Part shown: positions 32,143-56,000 of the stretch, piece by piece
Position numbering within the stretch: the stretch's first letter is position 1
How the letters are laid out: each line of letters starts with the position of its first letter
Source of the DNA: Aristolochia californica
Lineage: Eukaryota; Streptophyta; Magnoliopsida; Piperales; Aristolochiaceae
Length of the DNA stretch: 64,000 bases
Direction: 5' to 3'
Assembly (NCBI GenBank): GCA_029961685.1
Contig: JARWKL010000015.1
Location: 24,583,220 to 24,647,219 of the forward strand
Position numbers and translations under genes: made by a program
The notes under the pieces: model-generated
What the model saw: only the letters and a program-made list of their open reading frames with translations
Databases searched by the model: none
What the model was told of the DNA's origin: nothing

Positions 32143-34876
32143 TGGGTGTCAGTGTTGCGGATGCATGAACACCCCAAGTTTTGGTAGATCAAAGTGATGT
32201 ATTTATGATGTCTGATCGCTGTACTAATGATCTTTCTTTTCTCTTTTTCTACAACGAAATCAAAATTATTAATCAATCCTTCTCCTACATTTCACAACGG
32301 ATTCTCCCTTTTTTTCTTTTCCTATTGAAAATACATTTTTGCTGCTGAAGCAAAAGAAGAGAGCCTGCATCTGCATCTGTTAGATTCTGTTCGGATATTT
32401 AGAACGAGACGGAGTGATGGGATATTGAGGCAGCGAGAGGAAGAGAAATTGGCTTCTCATTTCTTGCGTCTGGTTCTGATTTCATGGCCATCCATTTTTT
32501 GGAAAAGAATAGGCAGATTCTGGGTTTCCGATACTCATGTTGCGTCTCCAGGTTGACATTATATAGGCATGCTTCTTCCTGTGATAATTCTTTGATGCAT
32601 GTCGATGTCGGCATGGCCGTTGATGCGAATGAAACAATCTTAAGAATTTAATGCTTTCTATAAGTATGTTTCTCTGCAAAGTTGATCAACTCCCAGTCGA
32701 AGGATTCTGCTTTAACAAGACGCAACCCGTTCGAGATTTTCTACTTTCAGGTTTTTCTTCCTGTGTTAACAGATTTCGAGTTGGAAGATCGAGTTTTGGC
32801 AATTTTTGCCCGCTAGTAACAATCAGAGGATGGATTGTAAGTTTCGTGAAAGTTGCAAAACAGAAGCATTTCCAGAATTCAAGCAGTTGATGAAACATAT
32901 GTTACAAAATTGTAGCTATGCTTGCTGATTAGAGGTTTACTCTACATCTGGGAGAGACCATGACACCCTTTAACAGAATGGAAATAGATTTACAGGAAAG
33001 GGTTACAACCAATGTTAAAAATCAAAAAAATTAAAAAAAATAAAATAAACTGATCAGCTTCCAGTGTTTTTTATTACCGGTTGACCCAGAATAACTTCAT
33101 AGTATGTCATCCTCGTCTCCTCCCTGACCTCTCTATTACTAAACAATGGGCTGAGAAGAGGGAACTCTTGCCTTGCCTTGCCCTGCCCTGCCCTGCCCCC
33201 CTCTGTCATCAGAGCTCCACCCTCCCATCTGCCAGGAAGCATAGACTAGGCTTCCCCGTCAACATACACGAGACCAGCCCAGTCGAAACCAGTTTTGTGC
33301 GGCTTTCCACCAGCTCGGGGGTTTTGTTGGGGCAGGTCGGGTCTGGTTGAGCCAGTGGCACCCATTTCAACCAACTGATCAGCTGTGAGTTTGATAATAT
33401 AGGCTACATGAGAAAGTCAATAACAGAAAACAAATTGCTACAACCGACTGTGGCCACTGTTTTAAGAGAATAATTAATTAAGGAGCATGAAGAGTAATGT
33501 AAAAATTTAGTTACATAGTAGGAGATCCGAAAATGCTCTTTGAGGTCATTAATGTAAAAATTTTATAGACTCTTCAAAAAATAAATGTAAAAATCTTATA
33601 GAAATGATAAGTACAAAGAGACCAGTTGCACTAAACACTGTACACCACACAGAAAAGTGTTACTGCCATCATTTGAACCTAATAACCACAGCATTACACT
33701 AATAAAACCCTCAAAGCCCCAAAAAGATTTAGGATCCAAAGGAGTTAGAAAAACAAAAGATCTGTATTTTCAAGTATTTTAAAAATACAGACAATGCTAT
33801 ACATACATTTCACTTTTGTTACTGGATTACCTGCTTAAAGAAAGTCTTCCTAGGATTACTTTCCATAGGCACAACTAATTATAAGCTATTTAGCACATAC
33901 AACAATAACATCCTAGAATATTGTCAACATATGCTTCCTACGGTTACCACAAACAAAACGCCGTATTCAGCTTTTGCTTTGAAAAACTCCTAGTCCATAA
34001 GAAAACTAACAAACAGTATGGCTTCACATTTCACAAACAAGGCTAAAAAGACAGCTAAAAACAGTTAACAAACCACATGAATTTTCTTTTCTGCCACACG
34101 CTTTCCAAGACTGAAATACTATAACTCTATGTCAGTTAGGCATATGGCTCAACAGCCCCATGGAGGGTTCTAATGCTAGGTCTTGGATTCAAGTTCCACC
34201 CAGTGCATGAGGCATATTGTGTGTATAATCAAATATTCAAAAAAACAAAAAACAATATCTATTTTCTCAATGTAGGCTCTTTATCAAGGATCAAGACAAA
34301 TAGATAAGAGTTATAGTTTTTGGATGGGATTAACAACGAAGGTTAGATACAATTGAATTTTGTGGGAACAGTCCAGCCTCAGCTTACCCATGAGAATTAT
34401 GGAAGCATTACTTCCTGGTGCAGCTTTAGCCTTCCAAAAAGCCTGCATCATGTTTGATCCTAAAAAAACAGTTTAAAGCATCAAGGAAAACAGAAGGTGA
34501 GTACTACCTCTGCAGCTTTAGGAAAGAGGTCTCAGGTTACTGCTAGAAAGACCTGCTTACTCAACACCGATATCAACCTGTATTGGAACACCGGAAATTA
34601 TGTTATTCCCTTCCAAATGAATGTAGGATAATATTCCAAAATTTGGGAAAGAAATCTATTCCAACAGATTTGGTATGTAAACAAATTTTAAGAATAAGAA
34701 CACTACTAATGAAAAAGAAACGCTGGGGAACAACTCCATGAAGGCAAGACTATATTTTTCTCTCTGTTACAAAATCTTTACTAAGGGATGTCCAAATAAC
34801 TGTTCCCTCATTAACACTCTAAAAATCATGCTTACAAAAATGGCACATTGTTGATGGAGACAAAACGGCAGATCCA
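32143..34876. other. intergenic region and 3' flank of the remodeller gene
   Basis: Contains a CCTTG/CCCTG simple repeat at about 33170-33197 and a possible tRNA-derived SINE at about 34135-34255. No gene supported. Confidence 0.45.
34135..34255 (+). mobile_element. possible tRNA-derived SINE
   Basis: An A-box-like block (TATGGCTCAACAGCCC) is followed by a B-box-like block (GGATTCAAGTTCCA) at tRNA-like spacing, then an A-rich end (CAAAAAAACAAAAAAC). There is no folded tRNA, and the boundaries are guesses. Confidence 0.25.
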
Positions 34877-44068
<9,192 letters not shown>

Positions 44069-45800
44069 CTTGACAGATGTTTATTTCAAAAACATGACTA
44101 CTCCGAAGCATGACATAAGTTAATCATCCAGGATATGAATCCACCATCAACAAGGAGTTGCAGCCCCCCAGGTCCGGTTCCTACAGGAATTAAAAGAAAT
44201 CACACTCATTTTTATAAAAATGTAGTGATAATAAGTCAGACAAACCACTGATAAATAAAGTCAGCAAGAGGAAACAACAAGACAAGTTCCATCAATAAAA
44301 GTCAGCCACCAAGAAAACCACAACTTTTGAACCATTCTTTTAAAATAGGAAAACTCTTTAAAGGACAGAGATTGCATATTTTAGCATGTGAACTTGTGCT
44401 TTCATAATATGAAGATGTGCAATCACATTATCCAACTTCTGTTTGTTCCGACAATTAGATCCAGTTCCTTCACACCCTGTAAATATTAGCGTCCAAATAA
44501 AGCAGGAAGGTCTAAGCCAAACCATGAAATGTTTGACTTGTTTCCAATTTACTTCAAATCCAAATATAATCTCTACAGCTCCACATAAATACCTTTTTCA
44601 TTTTCAGAATAAAGCATAGCAAAGAGGTACAGCTGAGTATGGAACCTAAAATTTGACCTTCAAAGCAATGTAAGCTCCTTTTGCACCTAGTTGCACAATC
44701 CGGTGACAAGGAGTCCCATCACTGGATGTCACTAGAAATAGCACATACATCAAAACTCAGAATCATTCAGAAACTACTAACCAAACTTATATTCTTGAGT
44801 ACTTAGTTAGCAAGAACAAGACAGCATTATCCAAAAATACACAAACTCCATCAGATAAAAAAAACAGTAAACTACCACTAATTGGTCAAAGTTAATGGTT
44901 GAGAAAAGAAAATCACTACCAAATTTTCAAGTTCCTCTTTCTTGTTAAACTTAAAGGGACAATGTTACTGGATCAATTACTTACCAAATGCAAACCTGTC
45001 CTAGAAACAACATTCATAAAATTGAAGTCAAGTAAACTAATCACCAACTACAGAAGTAAACCCACTTTCATCTACTTCTCTACTAGGCAAAAGAATCAGA
45101 TTCCAGTAAGTCCAAAAATACAGATCTGTGTGCCAAATTCAATGACCAAGCTAAATACATTCTACACTAACTGAACCTACTCCATCAGAAAGTCCAATCC
45201 TTGTTTAATTTCACCAAACCATTTACTCACAGAATCTTAAAAGGCCATCTTCAGATTCATAGGTATCGCACACAGTTAGAAACAAAAAGCCACAGCAACA
45301 GCCAAGCCAATAGCTCATTGAAAAAGCCAAACTTAAATGAGGATTTAAACTGAATTAATTCAATAATATAAAAACATAATCCCAAATGACAGTCGAGTCA
45401 CAATTCCAGAAACTAAACCACAATCAGATAAACCCGAGCAAATTCGAGATAATGAATATCAAACATAAACACCACAACCTTACAATCAAAAGCAACGCCA
45501 CAGAGCAAACATCGAATATCAGTAAAACTCACCATTCTGAACCGTGAGTACACCCAGAACCGCAAATTCTTCACCAAAGAGCTGTACAAACCAACTGGTC
45601 GCCCAGATCATCCAAACGGATAAAAAGGGAGGTAGTGGATTGAACGAAGAGCAGCGCAAGGGTAGCAGGCAGCGGAAGAAAAGGGGCTAGGGCTTTGGAG
45701 AGCAGGTGATAGAGCGAGAAAGAGAATAAATATGAGAGACGCACAAGATACGGAATCGGCGGGGTCGTAGGACGAGAGAGAAAACCATCGCGGGACTGAC
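44069..45800 (-). other. 5' UTR, leader intron and promoter-proximal region of the remodeller gene
   Basis: A strong minus-strand donor (ATG|gtgagt, intron starting 45532) marks the end of a non-coding first exon that probably starts near 45.8 kb in CT-rich (plus-strand AG-rich) DNA. About 1.4 kb of leader intron follows before the coding start at 44068. No coding signal was seen in the intron. Confidence 0.5.
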
Positions 45801-48800
45801 ATGGCAGGTGTGGGCCAATGCTTCCCTTCCACGTGGCGCAGCGAGGGCAGATTGCTCCTCGAGAGGGCGCATTTTTGTTTCCTCTAATCTTCACTCCTCC
45901 CTTTCTCTCTCCTCCAAGACGAGCTAGAAAGCAAGAGCCACCCTCCCTCTTGACAGAATCGATCATTTTGCTGGTTTTGATGTGTTGAGGAAAGCTATGT
46001 GGGCTGTTACCAGCAGCCTTTTCAATTTTTTTCTCCACTTTTTCCCCGTTCACTTATCTTCTCTCTTTAATCTGAAAATCCCGTTTTCTCCTAACTCCAA
46101 CGTGTGACGCCATAAATACTGAAAATTTGAAAAATAAATGAATTAAGAAACCCCGATTCTCATTTTCCCAATTTCTGCTTTTGTTTTCCAGAATCTTAAT
46201 CTTCGTATTCTCTCTCCTCCCGCCTTCTTTCTCTCTCCTCTCCTTCGTACCTGACTTCTGTACTTTTTGTCTCCTCGCTGTGTTTTCTTTTGCTTCTGAC
46301 AATTTCTTTATCACCTGTCTGATCGTGTTATTCATTTTTCTTCAATTTTCATTTTCTCTCCTCGATGACGTCATAATTACGTTTGACTCCTCGGCAGCTG
46401 CTCTCTGCACTGTTACCTAAAAAGCTTAGTTGCTGTTTCAATTTTGTCTAAATACCCACCACAAGGTGGAAACCACCGACAAAGTTGCTGAATCTTGGAG
46501 TATTACACTTCGGTCCTTGATAGTATGTTTTTTTTCCAAATTGTTCCCTGGAGAGTTGAGTTTAGCCGAACCGTCCTTGATTATTTCCAATTTTCCCGTC
46601 GGCAGCCTCAGCATTGTTATCTGAGGAAAGAAAAGAACATGAACGGCTTTGACGTCTTTGTCTGAAACTTTGAATTGAGGGAACGACGATCATTCAGAGT
46701 TCAGACTACATTTCCTTTTAGAGTCCAGACTGTGCTGGAGTGTGGGTTTTGACTATGTTTTCTTCATCAGAGGAGAAATGGGGAGGAGCACTGTGATGGG
46801 AATGTATGGTTTAGCGGAGTGATTTGGCTACTTGTAGTCATTGAAATGTATTAGAACCTGCAGCCATCTGAATTGCTACTTAAAATGCCTCAAATGGGTA
46901 GCTGACAGAAATCAGTTATGAGCTTCTAAGGTGCTTTAATCTACGTCAGAAATCACAGGTTTTGCTAGTCATCTTGTCATATCCGTTTACGATTCAAACT
47001 CCAGACTGTATTTCTGAAGGTTGTTGGACTGTGTTTTCCTCGTCGGTGGGGAAATGGGTAGGATCACAGTGGACAGATGGGAATGTATGGTTTTATTGGC
47101 TGCTTGAAGCCATTGAAATATATATATATCCATGGAACCTGCACCATCTCCATCGCAACTTAAATCCCTCAAATGGGCATCTACCAGAATTAATTTCTAA
47201 GCTGCTAAGATGCTTCGATCTCCGTCTGAAATCACAGGTTCTCCTGATCATCTTGTTATATCCATGTACTGTTCAGACTTCTGACTGCATCTACACAGTC
47301 ATTGGCTGTTTGCAGTCATTAACATTTTTGGGAAGCATCCCCAAGTTTCACTTCTGCCTGAATCTCCACCAGAAATGACAGCTTCAAGCAGTCATTTTGT
47401 CATACACATTGTTCTAGTCTCTTCTCTACTCCCACACATATGGAAAAGCATCTGTCCTGCAAATACCCACTAAGGAAGCTCCTCAAGTTAACTTGTGAGC
47501 AACAAGTAGCAGGAAACTATGTCTATGGGAATTGGGGATTCCTGAGCATCAATTTTGCTAGCTGCAACATCAAGAATTAGAACCAAAACTAGAGCTTTCT
47601 GTATCTAAAGAGGAGAAAATCTCATAGTCCCTAAGTTGGCGAACCCTATCTCACTTTCCATTGTCTAACTTCTTTTATATAAGTAAGTGCTTGCACTTAG
47701 AAGAATTTATCCACTACTATTAGTTCTCCTTAAAACTAATGGTTGTAAGCCTAATAATGGTATAAGCAATTATTTGAAAAAAACTTTTGTCAAACTACTA
47801 AAAAAGTGCCACTTTATCTCCATGATTTTTTGACCTGTCGAGTTGACTCGTGACTCAGGTGAGTTAGATCGGATTTTAGACAGGTGAGTCAAGTTATAGA
47901 GAGAGACTCAAATCTTTTCCGACTTGCCCCGAGTCCAATCATTGGACCAATGAGTCTTGATTCAACTTAGATTTTCGAGTTCTGAGTCGAGTCAAAAAAC
48001 CTTGCTTTCTTTTAATCGAATCATTATCATGATTCAAATACATCAAAATACAATATCAATCACAGCTATTCGAAGGTCAGTGCTATTTGAATAATGGACT
48101 AAGTAATGTGGGAATAATTCATCTCACTTTATTTTGGACTAACCCCCCTTAGATGACCGGTTCGATCATGTCTAGTGATATTTGAATCATGGTAAGCTCG
48201 ACTCAGTAGTGGGTGGACTCAGCAGATCAATGAATATGGGATAACACCTTCCCCACCTGGAGGCTTCGGGCCTAATGAAGGCCGGAGGCTGGAGCGAAAA
48301 GGGGAATCTCATAATTATATGGGTCCCATTCTAATCCCACCAAACTACCCCTATAATTTCCATCTAAAATGGGACCCACAAAAATCCACGGCTTGCGCGA
48401 CTTTCCTGACTTTGAAAAGGCAATTCGCAAACGGCGTTTCTAGATGGCAAATAATAAGTCATCCAACGGACAGGATCAAAATAATTAAGTGAGCCCATTA
48501 TCTAGAGTAGCAATTCAATCGTAGATCACGTGGCACTTGGCGTAAATTTTACAATAACGATGTCCAGATTCAGGCGCCTGCAATTCTACATAGTGGAAAA
48601 CGGGTTCTACTTTTCAGCCTTTTTTTTGACTAGAGAAGAGCCTAGTAGTTTATCGGATGCAGTCACTAGGCAGAAAACTCGACCAAAGCAATCAATCATA
48701 GCCTCATCGGTCCGCAGTGTGTCCACTCTCTCCGTGGAGAACACGATTGATACACCGAAGCTTCTGTTTTTTTCTAAAGATTGTTGGACCTCAGCAAGAC

Positions 48801-50056
48801 CTTTCAGTGATTGTAACAAGATCGTGGGGAGCTGTATAAGTACCTGATCGTTTTTAAGTTGCAGTTATGGCGGATTAATTAAAACCGTAATCAGCCAATC
48901 CTTTCGTTTTAGTTGCTGATTTTGCCTTGGTTGGAGAGGACCTTTTTGGTCGTGGAGATTGGAAGGTGTTGGTTGAAGGTATGGACGGAGTTCGAGATTT
49001 TTCTTGTTTTTTCTCGATGGTTTTTCTTTGAATTTTGAGCTGATTTTTAGTCGTTTGAGGATGTAGATCTGGTGGGAAACTTTTTGATGGTTTGGATGTC
49101 GGAAAGGTAGCGCTTTTATGTGTATAGAATGCTTTTTGTCTTGGTTTATACTTATTTTCTTTTGGGGTTTGAGTGGTTGTGGTAAATGTTTTTCCTACAA
49201 AATTTGGCCCTTGTGCCCAACGCTGTGATGTCGTCAAAGTGATTTTAGGATTTATGATTGTTTCTCCACGTCCACAGGCGTCCTTCTCAGCTTTACTTTT
49301 TCTATAGATACTCGGAGACGAATCAATGTTAGTAAGCCCCAACATCGGAAGTTTTCTGGATTTTAGTTGAGTATTTTGGGATAACCTGAGCTGAAATTCC
49401 AGACCTTTTTTTTTTTTTTTTTGACGATTTTACTGATTGAAGATGAAATATGAAGAGTCAACAGACGTTGGCACCTTAAAATTGCATTTAGAAAAGATGA
49501 TATGAAGCTTCCCATGCTCTTATCTTTGCCTTTTAGTAGAACACAATAACATAATTGGACATTTATCTATTATGCTGTTGCTTGAGGTGATACTGATGTT
49601 TGACCTTATAACTGCGAGTGCTGCTTTGCATCTATTGAGCTGTCTAAGATGTTCCATGTTTGCTTCTAGTGCCATTTGAATTTTTTTGTTCTGTGAAGTC
49701 GAAAATGATTGATTTTGGTGCTTTTCATTGGGCCACGGTTGGTTAGTTTCTGTTGTTTTGTGAACGTTATGCAATACATGGAAGATGACCTGTTTATGAA
49801 ACATATTGTTGTGGCTTCTTTCCCCTTTTTTAAAAAATTTTCTGGAGCTTAACTTTACTTTGGTTTTGCAATTCATTCCCCCTCTAAACAAAGCTATTTC
49901 TGCAGAGAGCTTGATAAGCACGAGAAAGAGAGAAAACACATATTTGGTTAAAAAGTATAAAAAGTTGATTGAAAAGCATTGGGTTTGAATGCTGATTTTA
50001 TATGATCCTTATGGGATTGACACTCGGGGGGTTTATCCCCACTGAAAAGGTGACAA
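45801..50056. other. intergenic/promoter region between divergent CHR4 and MAP3K genes
   Basis: Apart from the 280-bp tandem repeat I see no gene. The T-rich stretch 48.9-50.0 kb is likely the MAP3K 5' UTR and leader intron; an acceptor-like TTTCTGCAG ends at about 49905. A T20-like run lies at about 49406-49424. Confidence 0.45.
46690..47400. repeat. tandem repeat of about 280 bp, two good copies plus a degraded third
   Basis: GGGAATGTATGGTTT occurs at 46798 and 47079, and AATCACAGGT at 46951 and 47230, giving a period of 279-281 bp. Other shared blocks are CCAGACTGT..., GCCATCTGAATTGC/CACCATCTCCATCGC, CTCAAATGGG and TCATCTTGTYATATCC. A shortened third copy runs to about 47400. It lies between the divergent CHR4 and MAP3K genes. 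Confidence 0.75.
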
Positions 50057-53000
50057 ATGGAAAAGAGGCCATCAGAAAGGTTGGTGAATCAGATAAAAAA
50101 AAATGAACAGTTTCAGTCTGTCACCATGGGAACTAGAAGGGAAGGGGCTGCGCCAACAGGTCAGAGGATTCCACAGGACCCACCTAGTTCCTTCAATACC
50201 AGTGATAGACCTCCTGACTTCCATGCAACAAGTGGAGTTAAACCTGTACTTTTTTCTATTCAAACTGGTGAAGAGTTTGCGCTGGAATTCATGCGAGAGC
50301 GTGCAAATTCACGCATACCTGTAGCATCAAATCCATCGAGTGATCGAGGTAGTGGTCATGCATATACAGATTTGAGAATGCTTGGTGTCACTCACATGGG
50401 ATCGGAAAGTGGGTCTGATATATCAACAATTACAGCACTTGAGAAAGGACCAGTGAAGGAGATAGAAAAGAAGAGTGGGATAGAAACAGAGAGTAGAAGC
50501 TATTATGGGTCTGCACGATCTGTGCCACGCTCTTTGTCAGGTGATGGAAGTAGCCGTGGTGCTACTTACGGATACATGTCTTCTGGGGCTTCAGATAGTT
50601 CATCAACAAAGATGAAAGTTCTTTGCAGCTTTGGTGGCAAAATGTTACCCCGCCCAAGTGATGGAAAGCTTAGGTATGTAGGGGGCGATACACGAATTAT
50701 TCGGATCAAAAGAGACATTTCATGGCAGGAACTTGTCCACAAAACTTCATCTATCTTCAGCCAAACCCATGTTATCAAATACCAGCTACCCGGTGAGGAC
50801 CTTGATTCTTTGGTTTCTGTATCTTGTGATGAGGATCTGCAGAACATGATGGAGGAATGTAATGATTCTACTGGGGGTTCACAAAAACTAAGGATGTTCT
50901 TGTTTTCCACGAGTGATTTGGATGGTCCCCATTTTGGTCTAGGTAGCATGGATGGTGATTCGGAAGTACAATACATGGTTGCAGTTAATGGAATGGACAT
51001 GGGATCAAGAAAAAACTCAGCAGGAAATGTTGTAGCAAGCACATCAGAGAATGATTTGGATCAATTAATTAGCCTAAATTTTGGTGGCGACAGGGGAAAC
51101 AAACCAGACATGGGCTCAACAGCTGTGACTGGTGCTACGGCCCCTTTGACTGATGTGCCTATGCCTCCACCATCTAGGAACCCATCTGCAGTCCCAATGC
51201 AAGTAAATGAATATGAATCCCATGCAGAAACTTGCCAAGTTGAGGTGACAAACAACAGGCAGACTGAGAACTTCCCATTCTCAGCTGCCCAATCCCAGTA
51301 TGAGTACAGTTCATCCCATTATGCCCCTTCAGGGGAAAACGTGGTTCCAGTGCCATTGCATGAGCTGCTATCAGTTCAACAACCTGATGGACGTAATCAT
51401 CTAAAAAATGAACTTGAGCACGTTTGGTCTCTGGAAAATGCTTTCTGTTCTAATCAGAACCACACTCCCACAGAAGTGGTTCCAGGTGGAATCAATTTAT
51501 CATCTTCACAGCGCAATGAAAAGCACCAAGATTTGGACGATGTTGTTAGTGCCAGCCAAGTTCAGGAGCCTACTGATGATGACCACTACTACAAGTCCGG
51601 AGGGGCTTTAGGCACTACATATGCAAACTCTGAGGCGGACCAATCAGAATGCAGCTCCTACGATCCACCTCTTCCCCCTCCTCGGGTCTTTCGCTCTGAA
51701 AGGATTCCAAGGCAGCAGTCTGAGTCAATGAATCGGTTGTCAAAATCTGATGATTCTCTAATATCTCAATTTTTGGCGCCACATTTACGCCCTGCTCCTG
51801 TGTCAGAAGAGCCTGCGACAGAATCAATTGATCCTTCAGTTGAAGGATCTGTGCCAGCAAAACCGCATGCAGATACTGCAACAGTAGGTGATGAGTTGAT
51901 GAAATATGAAGAGTACAAGGAGTTGACTGAAGCAATTACTCAAATAGGTCATTGCGAGCTCGAGGAAGATTTGGAATCTGGCAAATATTCTCCTCGTCAT
52001 CAAGTAGTGAAGAATTCTAATTATAATGAAGATGTATCAGGAGCTGCAGCGCAAAACCAGGAGGATTCTGCTTCTAGTCTGCCAGAACGGCATTGGGGAG
52101 AGATGGCTACAAACGGCAACAATGTTGTGGGGGTGGGTCCAACATTTACATGGGCAGGGGGTTCTGCCGCCGGAGTTCCTCAGGAGGGATCTTCTGCTCA
52201 GGAGCAAGGGGACATTCTAATTGATATTAATGATCGGTTCCCTCCTGATTTACTCAATGGTTTGTTCTCTAAGGCCATCCTTACTGAAGATGCTGGAATG
52301 GGGCCCCTGCTCCATGATGAAGCAGGGTTAAGCTTGAACATGCCAAACCATGAGCCCCAGCGTTGGTCTTTCTTTCGGAACTTGGCACAAGAGTTCAATA
52401 GGAAAGATGTTTCACTTATGGACCAGGATCACATTGGATTCTCTCCTCCTATCACAAATGTTGAAAATGTTGGCCCTAGATCCTACGGCATCTCACCTTT
52501 GAAGAGTGCGGGAACTATTTTGGGTCATGATATCTCTCAACTTGATTTTGATGAGCGAATTCAGAATGATTCTGCTACTCATATTGGATCTGATGCTGCC
52601 AGTTCACATCCGGGTTACTTTGCATCTCATGCGCTTCCTCAGGATTTTGAGAAGGGCATTGAAGATGTACAGACAGACGATATTTCTTTCTCTAAAATAG
52701 CAGCAGAATTACAAACTACGGATTCTGAGTATGAGGTATTTTTTCTTCTGGTTAATTTTTAATCAATACAAAGAGTGTGAGCTCTCTTTTGTTTTATTTT
52801 ATTCTTTTTATCGAAATAGTTTTCATTTGATCTACTTTCACAAACATCACTGGTATAATGTAATAAATTTGATATTCAGGAAGGGAAGTTGCATGCTCGC
52901 CATACTGGTGGTCCTGTCATTGAGTCTCCGGTGGGAGAATTTGGTATCAATGACTTGCAGGTAATATTCTTGTTGCCTTTGGGATACCTAAAGCAGCATA

Positions 53001-56000
53001 AAAAGAGTAGGCATGCCAAGAAAGGTGACTGTACAACTTCGCTGAGTTTACTCACATAGCTGCTCCTCTGTTCCTCTCTTATGTTGTCCATACTATTTTT
53101 GACTTGTTTTCCAAGATAGATAGTAGGTTCATAGAGGCCTTGGTAAACTCATTTTGTTCATGCCTTAATACTTTTGTGCATGTTTTGGTTGCCGTTGTCT
53201 CCATTAGAATGTTTTGGAAGTTGGACCCATGTGATAAGTGCTCTTTTCTTTTCCTCTGCTCTGATATCGAGAGCTAACAAAGAGATGAGCATCTGAAATA
53301 AATATAGTCAGTCCAGTCTTCTATTACATAATACAGATTACACTAGGTACTTGATCAGATGAAAAGGACAGTGTGAGAGAGGATTCTTAATATTGTTATC
53401 ATCAAATATCAAACTGGGGGTTTATTTGTTTCCATGGGCTTTCTTTGTCTACTGTTGTTTTCATTTTTCTTATGCTCCTCAAACAGATCATAAAGAACGA
53501 AGATCTTGAAGAACGCAGGGAACTTGGTTCTGGTACTTTTGGAACTGTCTATCATGGAAAATGGAGGGGCACTGACGTTGCCATTAAGCGGATAAAGAAA
53601 AGCTGCTTCACTGGTCGATCATCTGAACAAGAAAGATTGGTGAGGATTCCTGATCATGTTTGTGTTCATTTGCATTTTGGATTGTCATAATCTATTCGCT
53701 TGTGATTTTCTTTTGCTTTACAATCCACTATTTTAATACATGATAATGCTGTATCAGACAGTAGAATTCTGGCGAGAAGCTGAAATTCTGTCAAAGCTGC
53801 ACCATCCAAATGTAGTGGCATTCTATGGTGTTGTACAAGATGGGCCTGGTGGGACATTAGCCACAGTTACAGAGTACATGGTGAATGGCTCTCTAAGGCA
53901 TGTTCTGCTGCGAAAGGACAGGTGACTTTAAATCTTGCTATTGCTATCTGTTTTCATGTCAATGTTCAGATCCCATTGACTTGAAATACAATGAAGAAAA
54001 TTTAAGCAGACTTATTATTTAACTTAGTCTTGTCAAGTTTCAGATAAAAAGTCCAGTCATAACACTGGCCCATCATTTAATAATGAATCCTAAGTCATTA
54101 TAACTGCCTAAATGAGCAGACAGTTGGCAGCTTTAGAGAAGTTGACTTATTTGATTCAAAAATTGTATTTTATTAAATGCATTTCTGACTTTTTTTTACG
54201 ATTAGGACCTAGCTGACGTCTGATCTTAGTTAAGTGGTCAGGTTTTACTTGCTCTTTCAAGATGTTTTTTTCCATTCTTGCAGCATTGATTTTAAGAAAA
54301 AAGACTGGTTTGCAGGTATCTTGATCGTCGTAAAAGGCTTATAATTGCAATGGATGCAGCTTTTGGGATGGAATATTTGCATTCGAAGAATATTGTTCAC
54401 TTTGACTTGAAGTGTGATAACTTGCTTGTCAACTTGAAAGATCCGTTACGACCCATCTGCAAAGTAAGTCATATAAGATAACTTTTACTAGGTATGTGTT
54501 TAAAGCAAACTTCCAAATTGCTCTATGTTTTTGTTCAAGTGATGAAACCAAGGGCTTATGCTTATTTCCCATCTGGAGCTATCTAATTAGGAAATCCTTA
54601 CTTTCCAGGTTGGAGATTTTGGCTTGTCAAAAATTAAGCGAAATACACTTGTCTCAGGGGGTGTAAGGGGAACATTGCCTTGGATGGCTCCAGAGCTATT
54701 GAATGGCAGCAGTAATAAGGTCTCTGAAAAGGTGGGGTCATTTCTCTGTTTTTATTCAATCTTGATCATAACTTCTGCTGTTTGTGATATGTTAATATAA
54801 GGTTAATTTGCAACAGTTGTTTGAATTTCGTTTTACCTGCAACTGGATTAGACATATGCTAGTACTGATCTGTCATCATGATTTTCAGGTTGATGTATTC
54901 TCCTTTGGCATTGTTATGTGGGAAGTTCTCACTGGCGAGGAACCTTATGCCAATATGCACTATGGTGCAATTATAGGTACACTTTTAGAGTGTCTCATTT
55001 TGAATACTGGGTTAAGAACTCTTTAAGTTTGTGCTGGTCCTGGATTTTGCACCAAAGCCATCAAGTGACCTAGATAATTCCTTGCTGGATGGTGAAGTGA
55101 TAGAACTAAACGTTGCTGTAGGCCTCCTGGTAACCTAACATATAATGATTCATGAATTTGTGGGCAAGTTGGTTTGACTGATCAACTGGAATCAAGGTCT
55201 TGGCCTTTGACAATTTGTATTCGTGATAACCTTGTTGATACCTCATGCTGTACATAGGGGTAGGCGCAGGTTGGGTTCCGGTGGGTTGTTAAAAACCCAT
55301 TCCCCTCCTTTGAACCTGACGTAAACTCCAGCTCTGCAAAAATCCGTTACAGTTTGGAAATCTAACCCCATCCCTACCCCATGATAGGGTTTTACTGGTA
55401 CAGGTTTTAGCAGGGATAGGTTTCAGGTCAAAAGTTCACGGGGTGGGAATGAAAAATAATAAATTTGAAATTACACAAAACCTATCATAATTTGTTGTAG
55501 CAATTCATGTTTATCATTTAAATTGACCTCGGACAAAAAACACTAAGAAATTTTCCTTTCTTTCTTGTTAAGCTTCTACATCTCTTTTTAAAATACACCA
55601 TGTAAGTAAACCTTGAGGTTTGGGTTCAGGGCAGGGATGGGAAAACCGTCTACAAGCCTATATTTTTTTTGATAAAAGTGATAATATATTAAACAAGAGA
55701 ATGATTACACTAAAGGAGGGCCTCCCGTAACAACTAGAGAAAGGAGGGAGGTCCCATGTTTAGCTAGACCGTTGGCCAAAGAATTGGCTGAATGGGGAAC
55801 ATGAGACCAAGTATCATTAAGGTTGGCAGCGAAGTCAAAAACACGGTGATAAATATGCCAATGTCTCCAAGGGGGAGTAGTAGCAATGGAGCACCAATGG
55901 ATGACAATGCTGGAATCACCTTCCACAATGAGGGGGCTGTGGAGATGTTCACGAAAGGTAGCTAGCCCATGGTATAAGGCCAAGAGTTCAATAACAGTAG

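Noticed and set aside
45571..46053. 160-codon minus-strand frame upstream of CHR4
   Set aside because: Falls in the probable CHR4 leader exon and promoter; no homology signal, and the CT-rich composition explains the open frame.
48875..49345. 156-codon minus-strand frame rich in Lys, Thr and Pro
   Set aside because: Overlaps the T-rich likely 5' leader of the plus-strand MAP3K; the composition follows from A-rich antisense DNA.
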